From NCBI GenBank assembly GCA_026119855.1, contig JAOWBW010000364.1, positions 1,082,218 to 1,146,217 of the forward strand: a DNA stretch of 64,000 bases, read 5' to 3'. Origin of the DNA: Campanula takesimana. Lineage: Eukaryota > Streptophyta > Magnoliopsida > Asterales > Campanulaceae. The notes below the pieces were generated by a model. That model worked only from the letters and a program-made list of their open reading frames with translations, did no database searches and was not told the DNA's origin. Shown here in pieces: positions 11,963 through 23,178 of this stretch. How positions within the stretch are numbered: position 1 is the stretch's first letter; each line of letters starts with the position of its first letter. A program made the translations under genes and the position numbers.

Positions 11963-13426
11963 CCCATTCATCATGATTATTTTAATAATATGATGTTAAT
12001 AATATAATTAGATTATATGTGTTGGCATGCTATTTGAATTTAGATTCATGATGTTTTATATGAGTTGTATTTTATGTATGTATATGTGATATATGGAGAT
12101 CATAAAATCGCACCGGTTAAATACGTTATGTGAGATCTAAGATTACAATAATAATTCAATTATTATGTTCCTTGTGATCATCAAAAATTAATTGGATTGA
12201 TTTGTTGATGATCCTTGATTCATGAATAAATTGTTTATTCAAGGTTTTGATGAACATGGTGATTCGATCATCATGAACACCAAACCCTAATTGAATCGGG
12301 AAGGCAATTTTAGGATTAAAATTTGAAAATTATGTTCTGACAGGCGTGCTCGTCCGAGCACCTCATAAAACTCGACCGAGCAGAAGGGATCAGAAGGTAC
12401 AGTTTTTGAAACACACTGGTGCTCGGCCGAGCACCTCAAAGGACTCGGCCGAACAGAATGATTTTGGACAGAATTTGTTTTTCAGATGGCTGATTTAGAA
12501 ACCGTGTTTCCTGAAATTAAATGTCATGTTTGAAATCACTTTGGATTTAATTTGTTTGTCAGATGGCTGGTTTGAGAAACCGTGTTTCCTGAAAACAAAT
12601 CTTAAGGTCAAAGTAATAAATTGATGAGACAAAAGAATTTAGAATCGAGTTATATTATGTAAGGGATTGAGGATGCCTTTTGGCTTAGTTTCGAACATAC
12701 ATAGTTGTTTCTTCTAGTTTCTAATTTTGTTACGGGATTGTGGATGCCTTTTGGCTTAGTTTCGACCGTACAATCGTGCTCTCAATTATGTTTTAAAGAA
12801 TTTATCCCCATAAATCAATCACATGAAATCAGAGTTTAATTAATTGGATTAATTAAATTGTTAATCGATGCTTTATGTGTTTATATGTGTATAAACATGT
12901 TACCATGCTATATGTGTTGAACCTTCGGTTTAAAATTTAAGTTATGTGCCAACCCATGATTAAAACACTTGGGATTACGTGGTTACTTTCATGCGCACTC
13001 TAACCATCGCGAGGTGCATTAATTTTATCCATGTATGAACAAGATGAGTGAAAGAGTGGTTCCTATGCGTTTAAAGTGGGTTGACTTAATTAGGCTATCA
13101 AAAGAGTTTTGGGCCTAAGGCACAGAGGAGATTAAAACATGCATAACATAAGATGTCTTGAAATAATATGATAAAAGATCTAAGTGTCATATATGATATG
13201 ATTGATAAGGAGTTATCTACCTAAATAGTTTAGTTTTATGCTTCATGCCCTCGCGAACGTAAAATTAAATGAAATATGGATCTTAGCCCATTTAAATTAT
13301 ATTATACATTAGATGTATATGAAGGTTATATAATTTAGTGGGAGTATTTGTGAAATACTAATATTCATAATATATTTAATTAAGTTGGTACTTATATGTG
13401 ATTACATGTTTGCATAATTGTAGATA
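11963..13426 (+). other. copia C 5' leader
   Basis: About 1.46 kb, non-coding, homologous to 4913-3449 of A. It contains GC-rich cassettes at 12347-12385 and 12419-12456, duplicated AAACCGTGTTTCCTGAAA words (12498, 12573) and duplicated GGATGCCTTTTGGCTTAGTTTCGA words (12670, 12741). Confidence 0.8.
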
Positions 13427-14341
13427 ATGGCTCAAAATACAAGTTCTTTATCATTGCGATCTATCCTTGAGAAGGAAAAACTTCAAGAGAATGGTGCTAA
13501 CTTCACGGATTGGATCTGAAGCCTTAGAATTGTTCTAAGTCATGAAGACAAGCTGTACATTCTTGATGAACCCATTCCTGAAGATGAACCTGCATCATCT
13601 ACCCCTAAGGATGAGAGAAACGCCTACAAGAAAGACAAAAGTGATTCTCGTGAGGTGGGTTGTCTCATGCTTGCTGCCATGTGTTCTGAGCTTCAGAAGA
13701 CTCTTGAATACTTGGAGGCATATGACTTGGTTGTCAAATTAAAAGACATGTTTCAAGAACAGGCAAGGCAAGAAAGGTTCGACACTATAGTTGCCATTGT
13801 CTCATGCAAGATGAGCGATGGGCAGGCTGTGGGCCCTCATGTTTTGAAGATGAAGGCTCAATTTGAGAATATAGAGAGACTCGGCCATCCCATTGATGTT
13901 GACTTGGCCACTGATTTTATTCTTAATTCATTTCCCAAAAGCTATAATCAGTTCGTCATGAACTTTAATATGCATGGGATGGATAAGTCCCTGTCTGAGT
14001 TGCATGGGATGCTAAAGACAGCAGAAGAGAAAATTGGTAAAGAAGTCGCTTCTGTGCTCATAGTGTCAAAGGAAGGAAAGGGCACTAAAGACAAAGGAAA
14101 GGGTAAGGCAAAAGTTGTCAAACCCAAGATTAGCAAGGCAATTGTTGCCAAAGCTACTATGGCTAAACCTAATTCCCAGAAAGATGCAATTTGTTTCCAC
14201 TGCAATGAGATTGGTTATTGGAAACGCAATTGCAAGGTTTACAAGGAAGAGTTAAAGAGGAAGAAGGTTAGTGGGACTGCATCTACTTCAGGTATCTATG
14301 TTATAGATATTCTACTTTCTACTTCTAGTTCCTGGTATTAG
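13427..14341 (+). pseudogene. copia C gag, with nonsense codon and frameshift into protease
   Basis: The ATG at 13427 matches the gag start of A. Codon 31 is TGA (13517-13519) where A has an arginine codon (CGT), consistent with decay at a CpG. The frame then runs open to 14341 and includes the capsid-like segment, the Lys-Gly-rich linker and a CCHC knuckle beginning CFHCNEIG, complete with its last cysteine. Just before the protease motif, C lacks one G compared with A (in the segment encoding SSSW), so the frame meets a stop at 14339-14341, before DTGC. Gag would form the particle and bind RNA, but neither Gag nor Gag-Pol can be made from this copy. Confidence 0.9.
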
Positions 14342-14947
14342 ATACTGGATGTGGCTCTCACATTTGTTTAAATGTGCATGCACTAAGGAATAGGAGGCTA
14401 CTCAAAGATGGCGAGGTGGACCTACGCGTGGGGAATGGAGAAAGAGTTGTTGCATTAGCCGTAGGAACATATGATGTCATTTTACCCCAGCGGATTAATT
14501 CTTGTTTTGAAAAATTGTTATTACGTTCCGGATTTGAGTAGAAATATTATTTCAGTTTCTTGTTTGGATAATGAAGGTTATAGTTTTCTTATTAAAAATA
14601 AGAAGTTTTCTATTTATTTAAATGATATGCTTTATTGTACTGCATGTTCATTTAATGGTCTTTATGTTCTTTATGTTGAAAATAGAAATAATGAGAATAT
14701 TTATAATGTAAATAAGAAATCCAAACTTAATGATGTGAATCATACTTATTTGTGGCATTACCGTCTTGGTCATATTAATGAGAAACGTATCTCAAACCTC
14801 CATGGGGACAGACTTTTAGATTCACATGATTTTGAATCATATGAAAGTTGTGAGTCTTGTTTATTTACAAAGATGACAAAGACACCTTTCACTAAGAGTA
14901 GTGAAAGGGCTAGTGACTTATTGACACTCATACATACTGATGTGTGA
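14342..14947 (+). pseudogene. copia C protease end and GAG-pre-integrase segment
   Basis: After the frameshift, DTGCGSHICLN-like protease sequence continues (14342-14370), followed by a second frame shift near 14490 (an extra base in the segment matching LPSGLIL). ORF 14471-14947 then carries the zinc-binding HHCC part of integrase (LWHYRLGHINEKR ... CESC). It stops at a TGA (14945-14947) where A has a cysteine codon TGT in HTDVCGP. Confidence 0.85.
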
Positions 14948-15441
14948 GGACCAATGAGCAGCAGTGCTAGGGGAGGATATCAATACTTCATAACATTCAC
15001 TGATGACTTTAGTAGATATGGCTATGTATACTTAATGAAATACAAAAGTGAATCTTTTGAGATATTTAGAATATTTCAAAATGAAGTACAAAATCAACTT
15101 GGCAAAACTATTAAAGCACTTCGATCTGATCATAGTGGAGAATATTTAAGCCAAGAATTTGACAATCATCTTAAAGATTGTGGAATTGTTTCACAATTAA
15201 CTCCACCTGGAACACCACAGGGAAATGGTGTGTCTGAGCGGAGAAATAGGACTTTATTGGATATGGTCCGCTCCATGATTAGTCAAGTTGATCTTCCTTT
15301 ATCCTTTTGGGGACATGCACTAGAATCTGTTGCTCTTACGCTATATAATCTTCCAACAAAATCTATTCCAAAGACACCATATGAGATGTGGAAAGGAAAG
15401 AAGCCTAATCTTCATTTTATGAAGATTTGGGGTTCTGAGGC
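14948..15441 (+). pseudogene. copia C integrase core, cut by element D
   Basis: In the same frame as the preceding segment: FTDDFSRYGYVYL, ALRSDHSGEY (A has SDRGGEY) and NGVSERRNRT, which hold the D, D, E catalytic residues together with the Asp of HTDV before the stop. The ORF runs into the LTR of D after IWGSEA; the true copia sequence ends at 15441 and resumes at 24328 (24323-24327 is the duplicated gaggc). The residues after 15441 in the open frame are encoded by the D LTR and are not integrase. Confidence 0.9.
15437..15441. other. target site duplication of element D (left copy)
   Basis: gaggc; repeated exactly at 24323-24327. Confidence 0.95.
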
Positions 15442-16582
15442 TGTAGACACCCCGCCTTGGACCTCTCACCCCGATTGCATACATAGTATTTTTACTTTGC
15501 TTGTTTTTGTTAATTTCTGTTAGTTCAGTTAAGTTCTTAACTGATTCCGCCAGTTTTGGACTAAACTGCACAACAGAGTTAACTTTCTAGTCCATTCTCT
15601 CAAAATCGCCATTTCGAAGTCGCGCGCCTCCACCCTTTGAGGCCAGAAGCGCGCGCCTCCCGCCGACTATACGGGATGCGCGCGCTTCTGGGCGTATCAG
15701 TTACAGATTCTGTCCAAGAATCTCTCCCTTGCTCATTTTACATGATTTTTCCCGGGAAACTGATTTTTGTGACTCCGTTTTGGCACCAAAAAATCCCCTT
15801 TCAACTATAAAAACCCCTCCAATCCACCATTGGAAGGGGGCCTCTTTTCATCTCTTTTTGATCTCTCTTACTCTCTTGGACCTCATTTTTAGACTTGAAT
15901 TTTCTCTATACACACACTATACACAATTCTCTACACAAATTCTCCCAACAAGAGTTCTTCGTAACAAGACTCTACATAAAATTGTTCTACAACAATTTCT
16001 CCACAACAACACACCATTTTCAAGTCCACGTTTGAAGTCCTCTTCTTAAGGTACAACTTCATTTTTCTTCTATTTTCTTCTTCTTAAATGTATGCAATCC
16101 CCATTAATGGGACATAACCAATATGACTACTTCACATATTGAAGTTAGTTAAGGTTATCTCCCTACATTCCAATTCTACTTTAAATTCCTCCACTTTTAT
16201 TTTATTATAATTGTTAGAATAGTTTAACATGTAATCTTTTAGTATAAATTAATAAATAAAGAAATTATTTTTTAATTCCCCTTTTCTTTACTATATAATT
16301 GTTAGCACATTTTAATACCAATAGAAGGACTTTTTAGCATTAGAATACCAAAAGTAGCAAGACCCGCGTAAGCGGGGCGGAGTGGGTGTTTAAGTACTTC
16401 CCACTCCGTCACCTAACCCCGAACCCATCTTTTCCCGAATCTCTGGTTTTGTATATAAAATTGGCTCTTTTTAGGTTTTTCTTATGTTCCTCTAAAACGT
16501 AGGTGGCGACTCTTAAAATCAAATAGAAATCCTAGGTAATTCACGCTCTCTAGCCAAGCCGTGGTCCCCCGGGGTATCTACA
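15442..16582 (+). repeat. 5' LTR of element D
   Basis: 1141 bp, TGTAGACACCCCG ... CCCCGGGGTATCTACA. GC-rich words (CGCGCGCCTCC, AAGCGCGCGCCTCC, GCGCGCGCTTC) lie at 15619-15695 upstream of the TATA box. The 9-bp hairpin CGGAGTGGG / CCCACTCCG is at 16378-16408, and a PBS-like GTGGCGACTCT at 16503-16513. It differs from the 3' LTR by scattered substitutions, many of them transitions. Confidence 0.95.
15806..15813 (+). promoter_or_regulatory. TATA box of element D 5' LTR
   Basis: TATAAAAA in the context CAACTATAAAAACCCCTCC; the same box is in the 3' LTR at 23544. It is followed by a pyrimidine-rich, leader-like stretch. Confidence 0.75.
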
Positions 16583-16583
16583 G

Positions 16584-16600
16584 TGGTGACTCGCTGGGGA
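16584..16600 (+). other. element D primer binding site
   Basis: TGGTGACTCGCTGGGGA, one base after the LTR. It is a decayed form of the TGGCGACTCTGCTGGGG of B and F (one C to T change and one missing base). Confidence 0.75.
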
Positions 16601-17799
16601 TATAGAGGGTTAAACTTGCATTTTCTGCTTTTGGTTTTCTAATTTCTGTTTTCTGGGCATTCTGGTAAAAAGGGTAGGAAGCGCGTGCCTCCGGCCTTCT
16701 TGGCCTAAAGCGCGCGCGTCCGACCCTTATTACCAGAATTGCCCACCTTCCATCTCGTCCTTCAATTCCATGTTTCTGTGCTAACAATGTCTGCAGGGGA
16801 AAAGTTCTATAATTTAGGGTCAAGGCAATCACTTGAACCCACTGATTTGCAGGTACCGCCCAAAAGCGGGCGCCTCTGCCCTCTAGTGCCTAAGGCGCGC
16901 GCCTCCCATCCCCAAAGCCCAAAGCGCGCGCGTCTGGGAAATTTTCCAGAACAGAAACAGAGAACAGAATGGACAGTCTTGACAGTGTGTGGGCACCGGG
17001 CCTGCACATAATTGCTTTTTATTTTCTGTTTCATTTTTATCGGTCACACGGGTGATTCGAAAATTGTAAATATGTGCTTATTTGTTTTTTCTTTCTTTGA
17101 AAAAAAAAAAAATATTTTGTCACTTGTTAGACCTCACACTATGCGCACAATTCTTATCAACTGCTCACTATCGAGTCGCACAAGTCCAACCCCAAACCCA
17201 TCGAGGCCCGTCCTAGGAAGTTTCAAGCTCCACTCGACCTTGACTCTTCCGAAGCGGTAAACCTCAGCCCGTGGCGTAGTTCACGACTACATGCCGGGGG
17301 TGACCTTTAAGCCTCTCTTTAGCCGAGCACAAGCCACACAATTCTAGTCTAGGGTCTAACACTCCATGACTCAAGTCGGTTTCCATGTGCCGAGATTTCC
17401 ATAAACTAATGTCTTCAAATCATACATGCCACTCGTTGTTTTGGACGAAATAAAACTCCGTCCCCAAGTGGTTATTATGGACGAAAATAAAAATCCATCC
17501 CCGCATGTATGATTTACTACATTAATTTAGTTTAATCCCGACACATGTAGGATTCACAAGCGTGGTGGAATCCGTTGAGTATATGGACCACGAGAAGGTC
17601 TATATACTAGTGTGACGATTCCACTATTTTTCTAGAAACCCCAAAAAGGACTATGTCCTTCCGACTTTGTAAATAAATAAAAAAAAGTCATTTTTCTTAT
17701 GTGGTTGAGTCTTTTTCCTTTGTTTGTGGGTTAATTATTTTACTCAAAATATGTTTGTGGGGCCAACCTAAGATCGACCGTGTTCTCTCAATAGGTCCA
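16601..17799 (+). other. element D 5' leader
   Basis: Non-coding. It repeats the LTR-type GC-rich words at 16678-16722 (AAGCGCGTGCCTCC, AAGCGCGCGCGTCC) and 16859-16940 (three more). A poly-A/T tract lies near 17100. It is homologous to the B leader. The open frames here are not gene-like. Confidence 0.7.
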
Positions 17800-18339
17800 A
17801 TGGCTTCCAACAGCAACAACAACAAGGGTGAGAACATCTCCGTGTCCAACAAAAGGGTCTTCAACATAATAAGAGCCATGGGGGAACAATTGGATAGACT
17901 TGTAGAGGATGCCCGCCGCAAGGATGATTTGTGGCAAGACCGTCTTGATCTCGAGAGGAAAATTCACGAGGAATAAGTGTCCGAACTTAAGGCTCGTTTG
18001 CAAGAGCTTACCGACAACAACGCAAAGGTCCACGGTAGAGCATTCTCAAGTGGCTCATCCCTCAAAAGTCACAAAGGTGCCACCAACGACCGTGTCTATA
18101 CCCCTCTCAATGGCATGACTGTCACCAAGGTCTATGAAGATCTCAAACCAAAGGACAAGTTTCTCCTCTCCAAGGGTACAAGCAACCACAACCATTACGT
18201 CGCAACCATGCCCACCACAAGTTGTGTGACTATCACCAATGCAGCGGTCATCTCACCGAGGGTTGCTTCTCCCTCCGCGATATCATCCAAGATTCGATTG
18301 ACAATGGTGAATTTACCGTGGGTGAAGAACAACAGTTAG
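17800..18339 (+). pseudogene. element D gag-like ORF with one internal stop
   Basis: ATG at 17800 (MASNSNNNKGENISVSNKR). 180 codons, interrupted by TAA at 17974-17976, with the same frame continuing as VSELKARLQELTDNNAKV. The N-terminal part is acidic and basic with heptad-like spacing (DRLVEDARRKDDLWQDRLDL), suggesting a coiled coil. There is no zinc knuckle and no protease. Position after the PBS and conservation in B support a Gag role, as in other gag-only plant LTR elements, but I do not recognise a defined domain. The frame ends with TAG at 18337-18339. Confidence 0.6.
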
Positions 18340-18980
18340 AGAATGGCAACATGCAAGAACTCATCAAGGAAAAGGCTCAGATTTGAAATGGGGTTTCAAC
18401 AAGAGATTATGCTACAAGGCCGACAACAACAATCTCCGTTTCTCTTTCTCTACCTAGAAATAGGATTTAAAAAAAAAAAAAAAAAGAAGAGTCAAAAGTC
18501 CTCTTAAGTGTGCATCGATGTTTTCTCTCATCCAATGTTAAATGTTCGAGTTCATTGAGTCATAAAATAAAAGTCGTTCTTGTCCTCATACACTCTTCCA
18601 AGTTGCTCAATTAATTCTTGGCAAAATGATGAAAAGGTGTCTAAACAAGTTTTGGAATGAAGGCCATCGCTTGAACGCCTAGGGGCTAAACATCGACGAC
18701 GGCATCAATAACGAAGACATCAAAACATCAACGGCAAAATCAAGCCAAAGAAAGGTGAAGCAACAACCATGGACAAAAATCAAGCAATGTTTAAAAGGGG
18801 GATTCAAAAAAAAAAAAAAAAACTCGCTAGGTGAAATCCTCAAATCATCCCAGGCAAAAGTTAGAGCACAAAAAAAAAAAAAAGAGAAAAATCCCCCTCA
18901 ATCAAAGAAGTACAAGATCAACATCATTCCACCGATGAAGGACGAAGCAACAACCATCTCGACGAATGGAGCATCCACAA

Positions 18981-19026
18981 GAACTACGGTGACCTGAGCC
19001 TCTACACTGGAGGAACGTAGGCAACC
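18981..19026 (+). other. hairpin module GAACTACG...CGTAGGCAACC, copy 1 in D
   Basis: GAACTACGGTGACCTGAGCC followed by a short loop and GAGGAACGTAGGCAACC, then GGTCCGGTC. CTACG pairs with CGTAG and CCTC with GAGG. The same module, in the same sense, recurs in element F. Confidence 0.6.
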
Positions 19027-21588
19027 TTCGGGTCCGGTCTCATGCAAGAAAGAAGATATGTTTAGCCCTAGCACGTTATGGTGATCGGCCTTCATCTCGA
19101 ACTTGTCAAGACATCTTTGTACGATTCATTTGCCAATGAATTAATCACCTAAAGATTGAACAACTTTCTTAGATTTGGGAATCGCATTCTGTTCCTTGTC
19201 GAGTCTAGGGCTTCTATTCTTTCTGCATACTCCCAATTTCTTGCAATCAAATTGGGGCTTTCCTTCTCTTCTCTCTTAATGACTTACTTGCCTTCGTGAG
19301 TCATTCAAAAAATATACATACATGAAGTCAATACTAGGGACACTTCCCTAGTCGAGTCAATGTTACTCATCTTTAGTGACAAGAGGTCTTCACCGCAAAA
19401 TCACATGTCTTATCTCCCCAGCCAGAGTCAATGCACACTTCCTCATAAATCGAGTAAAAAAAGAAGACGTAAAAGAGATGCCCGCTAGATTGAAAACCCG
19501 AAAGGGCGGTCTAGGCAAAAAAACAGGGTGCGTCATAAAAAAAATGAGAGAGTGAGAGAGAGAAGGGAAAGAGAAATGGAGATCTCCAGCCTCTAAAGAA
19601 GACAACTGCACGAGTTCTACATTAAATCTCCTCAGCAAGTCAATTCCCCACCGAGTCAACTTTGGGATTGCAAAAGGCTCGACAAGATATGGCACCATCA
19701 AAGGTTATCTTGGGTTATCGGCATCATTCTCCAGCAGTGTGCATTTTTGGGTTCATGAAAAGAAGGCCCGTGGTAACCAAGACCCATCTGAGAACGAGCC
19801 CATCATAAAAGGGCACGAGGTTGCACAAATAATCCCTAGCTAGTCAATTAGCTTGGGCAGCAAATAGCAACAACATGTGTCTCAGTTTTCAAAACTTCTG
19901 CAAGTATGTGCTTCTAAAGTACGCCGAAAGGCTCCCGAGAAATGGAGTAGCTCTTGCCATGTTCTCGCATGTTTGTTCCCTCGCACGAGGATGAGTCACT
20001 CTTTCTTTCTCAACAAATGGTGACGCCCTAGGGGCTATGTGAGTCAAGAACAAGGGCTTCTTTTTCTTCATTTGACAATCAATAAGCTCTAGGGGCTATG
20101 CTCGAGAAAGATTTGTGAGACTATCCTCAAAGTCTCTCAAAAGGGATGTCAAAAAATCCCTCTTGTCATGTGTGCCCGTACTCGGATGGAACTCTAGGGG
20201 CTACGGTCAAGTCTTAAAGGCTCCCTCGGCAAGAAGCAATTCACTTCAATGTCCCCAGCAACATTTAAAGCTCTATACCGAAAGGTCTCAAGGGGCTTCG
20301 CAATCTACAATCTTTTGGGCTACGGCATTACAATGATACAAGCAAAGGGCAATATTGGGGCCTCGTAATTAACAAGCTTTTGGGCAGTGGTACCCGAGAA
20401 ATGCAATTTGGGAGTAGTCTTATGGCTCCATGAAAGGGGTCAAACTTCAATGGTCCCTCAACACTTCCAGTCAAAAGGCCTCTTGGTTTTAAATGAAGGC
20501 TCCTATGATATGAATGAATTTGATGATTCTTGTTAGAACTCACAGCAAGATTCTGAAGGAAGTCTTAGATAAAAAGAAAAAGATTCAATATGCTAGACTC
20601 ACCTGGCTGAGTTATAGTGGGCAATGCCAATATGTTAACTCTATAAGCAGAGTTACGGCCAATCCCAATGTTTCTGCAATACAGCACCCCCTTCTCCAAG
20701 ATCAAAAGCACAGGCTGCATCCGAAAATCCGCCGTCGGTTCAACTCAAGAAGACTCGAGCAAACATACCGTTCGAGACTTTATCACACTAAGACCTTATC
20801 ATCTGCAACAACATCACCATCTCCCACGAGATGTCTCCCGAAGACCGTACTACATTTTCAACATGGACCTTCCGCCATTTGGGTATCAACCACAAAAAAG
20901 GGCCATCCATCTCCAAACAAGAGAAAGAAGGAGATCGCCTTCAAGAGTTCTTCCCAATAGCTCCATCCGCTCCCAACATAATGCTAAGCCGATTCCAAGA
21001 AAATTTGAGGCTTCCACCGAAAGGTCTCCACATCCCGCCATCTACAAACTTGATAAGACCATGACATTTGGGGCTTAGCAGTCTCTCAAAGCTTGGTATC
21101 AATGATCTTCTCTTGGGGCTTGCCCACGTCGACAACAAAAGATAGTTTATTTGAATGGGCTAAGAGTTGATTCATCTTGGGGACTCATAAGCCACTCAAA
21201 GTTCAGCATTCGAGGGCTTTACAGTCAGCAGCCTCTTGGCATCTCGGCATCAATAGTCCTTTTGAAGCCCCATAAACGATAAATCTCTTGGGGCTAGACA
21301 TCAATTTTCGTTGGACACCGCGGCGACAACATTCAAGCGAGGCAATCCGGACTTCGATCGAACATGACTTGATCTTGGGTTGGCTTTACAAACATACAAT
21401 GGTCAAAATGGTTCACCCACGAACTAAAAAAAATAGTCTTTTTCCCACATGTATACATATTCTATTCCTACAAAAAGACAAAAAGAATTTTCTTTTTCTT
21501 TTTTCCTTGTCCCCTTTCTTGCGCAAAATTATGTGTTTCCTTTTTGCTTTGCTCCTAGCATTCTCCCCCAGCATTCTCCATCATCCTT

Positions 21589-21632
21589 GAACTACGCTGG
21601 TCTGATTCCTTCCAAGGGATACGTAGGCAGCC
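21589..21632 (+). other. hairpin module, copy 2 in D
   Basis: GAACTACGCTGGTCTGATTCC ... GGGATACGTAGGCAGCC; same pairing plan as at 18981. Confidence 0.55.
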
Positions 21633-22140
21633 TTTTGGCACGACCAACCCACCATCCAGAATACCATCTCGCCGACACTCCTTCAAAGGCAAGAACAATT
21701 CATCACCATCAACATCATCATTCTCCATCCAAAGCATGGACATTCTTCATCAAAAGCATCAACATCCTTCAGCAATCCATCCCCAATCAAGCGGCAATGG
21801 TAAGTGAAGGTATGAACATCATTCATCTCAAGCAATCTCTGCTTTCAAAAATCACTTCACACACAGAATCACTTTACTTCTCTCTCATACAAACTGCTTT
21901 CAAATCACATCACACCACAAGCATAATTTCCCTCATAACTGCCATTTTACATCCCATACATGTCACAAGCACATATACCTGCAAAGCACACACATAACAG
22001 GTACCACCACGAAGTCAACAGCATCCGCTACTCAAGGCACTTCATCCCCAGCAGAAAATGGTCCACAGTCAACCATGCCCGCATCCCCACGATAAAGTCA
22101 ACAGCAACTGCAGCTCTAGACATCAATTTGGTCCACGGTG

Positions 22141-22583
22141 ATCCCGCAATCAGCAAACGGATCCCGCATTAGCAAACGGATCGCGCTTTAGCAAACGGAT
22201 CCTGCTTCAGCAAACGGATCCCGCATCAGCAAACGGATCCCGCATCAGCAAACGGATCCCGCATTCAGCAAACGGATCCCGCAATCAGCAAACGGATCCC
22301 GCTTCAGCAAACGGATCCCGCAATCAGCAAATGGATCCCGCATCAGCAAACGGATCCCACATTCTGCAAACGGATCCCGCCTCAGCAAACGGATCCCGCT
22401 TCAGCAAATGGATCCCGCATCAGCAAACGGATCTCGCATTCCAGCAAACGGATCCCGCATCAGCAAACGGATCCCGCTTCCAGCAAACGGATCCCACATC
22501 AGCAAACGGATCCCGCACCAGCAAACGGATCGCGCATCAGCAAACGGATCCCACTTCAGCAAACGGATCCCGCTTCAGCAAGA
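22141..22583 (+). repeat. tandem array, 22 units of about 20 bp
   Basis: Unit is CAGCAAACGGATCCCGCAT with small length variants. Open frames over it (22331-22612) translate only the repeat and are not genes. Confidence 0.93.
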
Positions 22584-22681
22584 TGTATCCCTCCATATCC
22601 TTTCTATATTAATATAGCCGCTCACACAGGGAGCGCACCCCCATCTTTCACAATTTCAAAATTCCGCTCTTTCTTTAAATT

Positions 22682-23026
22682 GCGGCCGTGGTGGGCCGCC
22701 TTAAGCCACCACACCTTTTTAAAATTTTGTGGCCGTGGTGGGCCGCCTCAAGCCACCACACATTTTTAAAATTTTGTGGCCGTGGTGGGCCGCCTCAAGC
22801 CACCACACCTTTTTAAAATTTTGTGGCTGTGGTGGGCCGCCTCAAGCCACCACACCTTTTTAAATTTTGTGGCCGTGGTGGGCCGCCTCAAGCCACCACA
22901 CCTTTTTAAAATTTTGTGGCCGTGGTGGGCCGCCTCAAATTTTTGTGGCCGTGGTGGGCCGCCTCAAGCCACCACACCTTTTAAAAATTTTGTGGCCGTG
23001 GTGGGCCGCCTCAAGCCACCACACCA
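22682..23026 (+). repeat. tandem array, about 8 units of 48 bp with inner hairpin
   Basis: Unit contains GGCCGTGGTGGGCCGCCTC then AAGCCACCACACC and a T/A-rich tail. GTGGTGG and CCACCAC can pair within each unit. One unit (near 22945) is shortened. Confidence 0.92.
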
Positions 23027-23165
23027 TTTCCATCCGCGAAAGACGCTCACACAGGGAGCGCACTCCTATCCTTCGTAATTTCAAATTCCTGCTTTATCGA
23101 GTCTTTGTTTTCTCTTGTCGATGTCCTCAGCGGTTGTCTTTCTTTCGTCAACGCATTTTGCTTCG

Positions 23166-23178
23166 CGCCGAGGGGCTC
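23166..23178 (+). other. polypurine tract of element D
   Basis: CGCCGAGGGGCTC directly before the 3' LTR; primes plus-strand synthesis in LTR elements. Confidence 0.6.

Larger units (their letters stand above)
18340..22140 (+). other. element D long 3' non-coding region
   Basis: 3.8 kb with no credible ORF; codon structure is interrupted in all frames. It contains A-rich runs (18469-18485, 18809-18823, 18870-18883). Purine-rich words like CTAGGGGCTA recur near 18677, 20029, 20090, 20190, 21108 and 21285, resembling the polypurine tract before the 3' LTR. Two copies of a hairpin module are listed separately. Nothing else is recognised. Confidence 0.6.

Noticed and set aside
15442..15523. C-terminal extension of the copia C integrase ORF (VDTPPWTSHPD...).
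   Set aside because: Encoded by the LTR of element D, not part of integrase.
20514..21138. Several 70-150 codon frames in D.
   Set aside because: They overlap one another in different frames, have no motif and no counterpart that I can see; treated as chance frames in non-coding DNA.
22141..22583. Array considered as a CRISPR array.
   Set aside because: Units of 20 bp without unique spacers, in a plant LTR element; an ordinary tandem repeat.
22331..22617. Open frames with ANGSRISKRIP-type repeats.
   Set aside because: Translation of the 20-bp array in D; not a gene.
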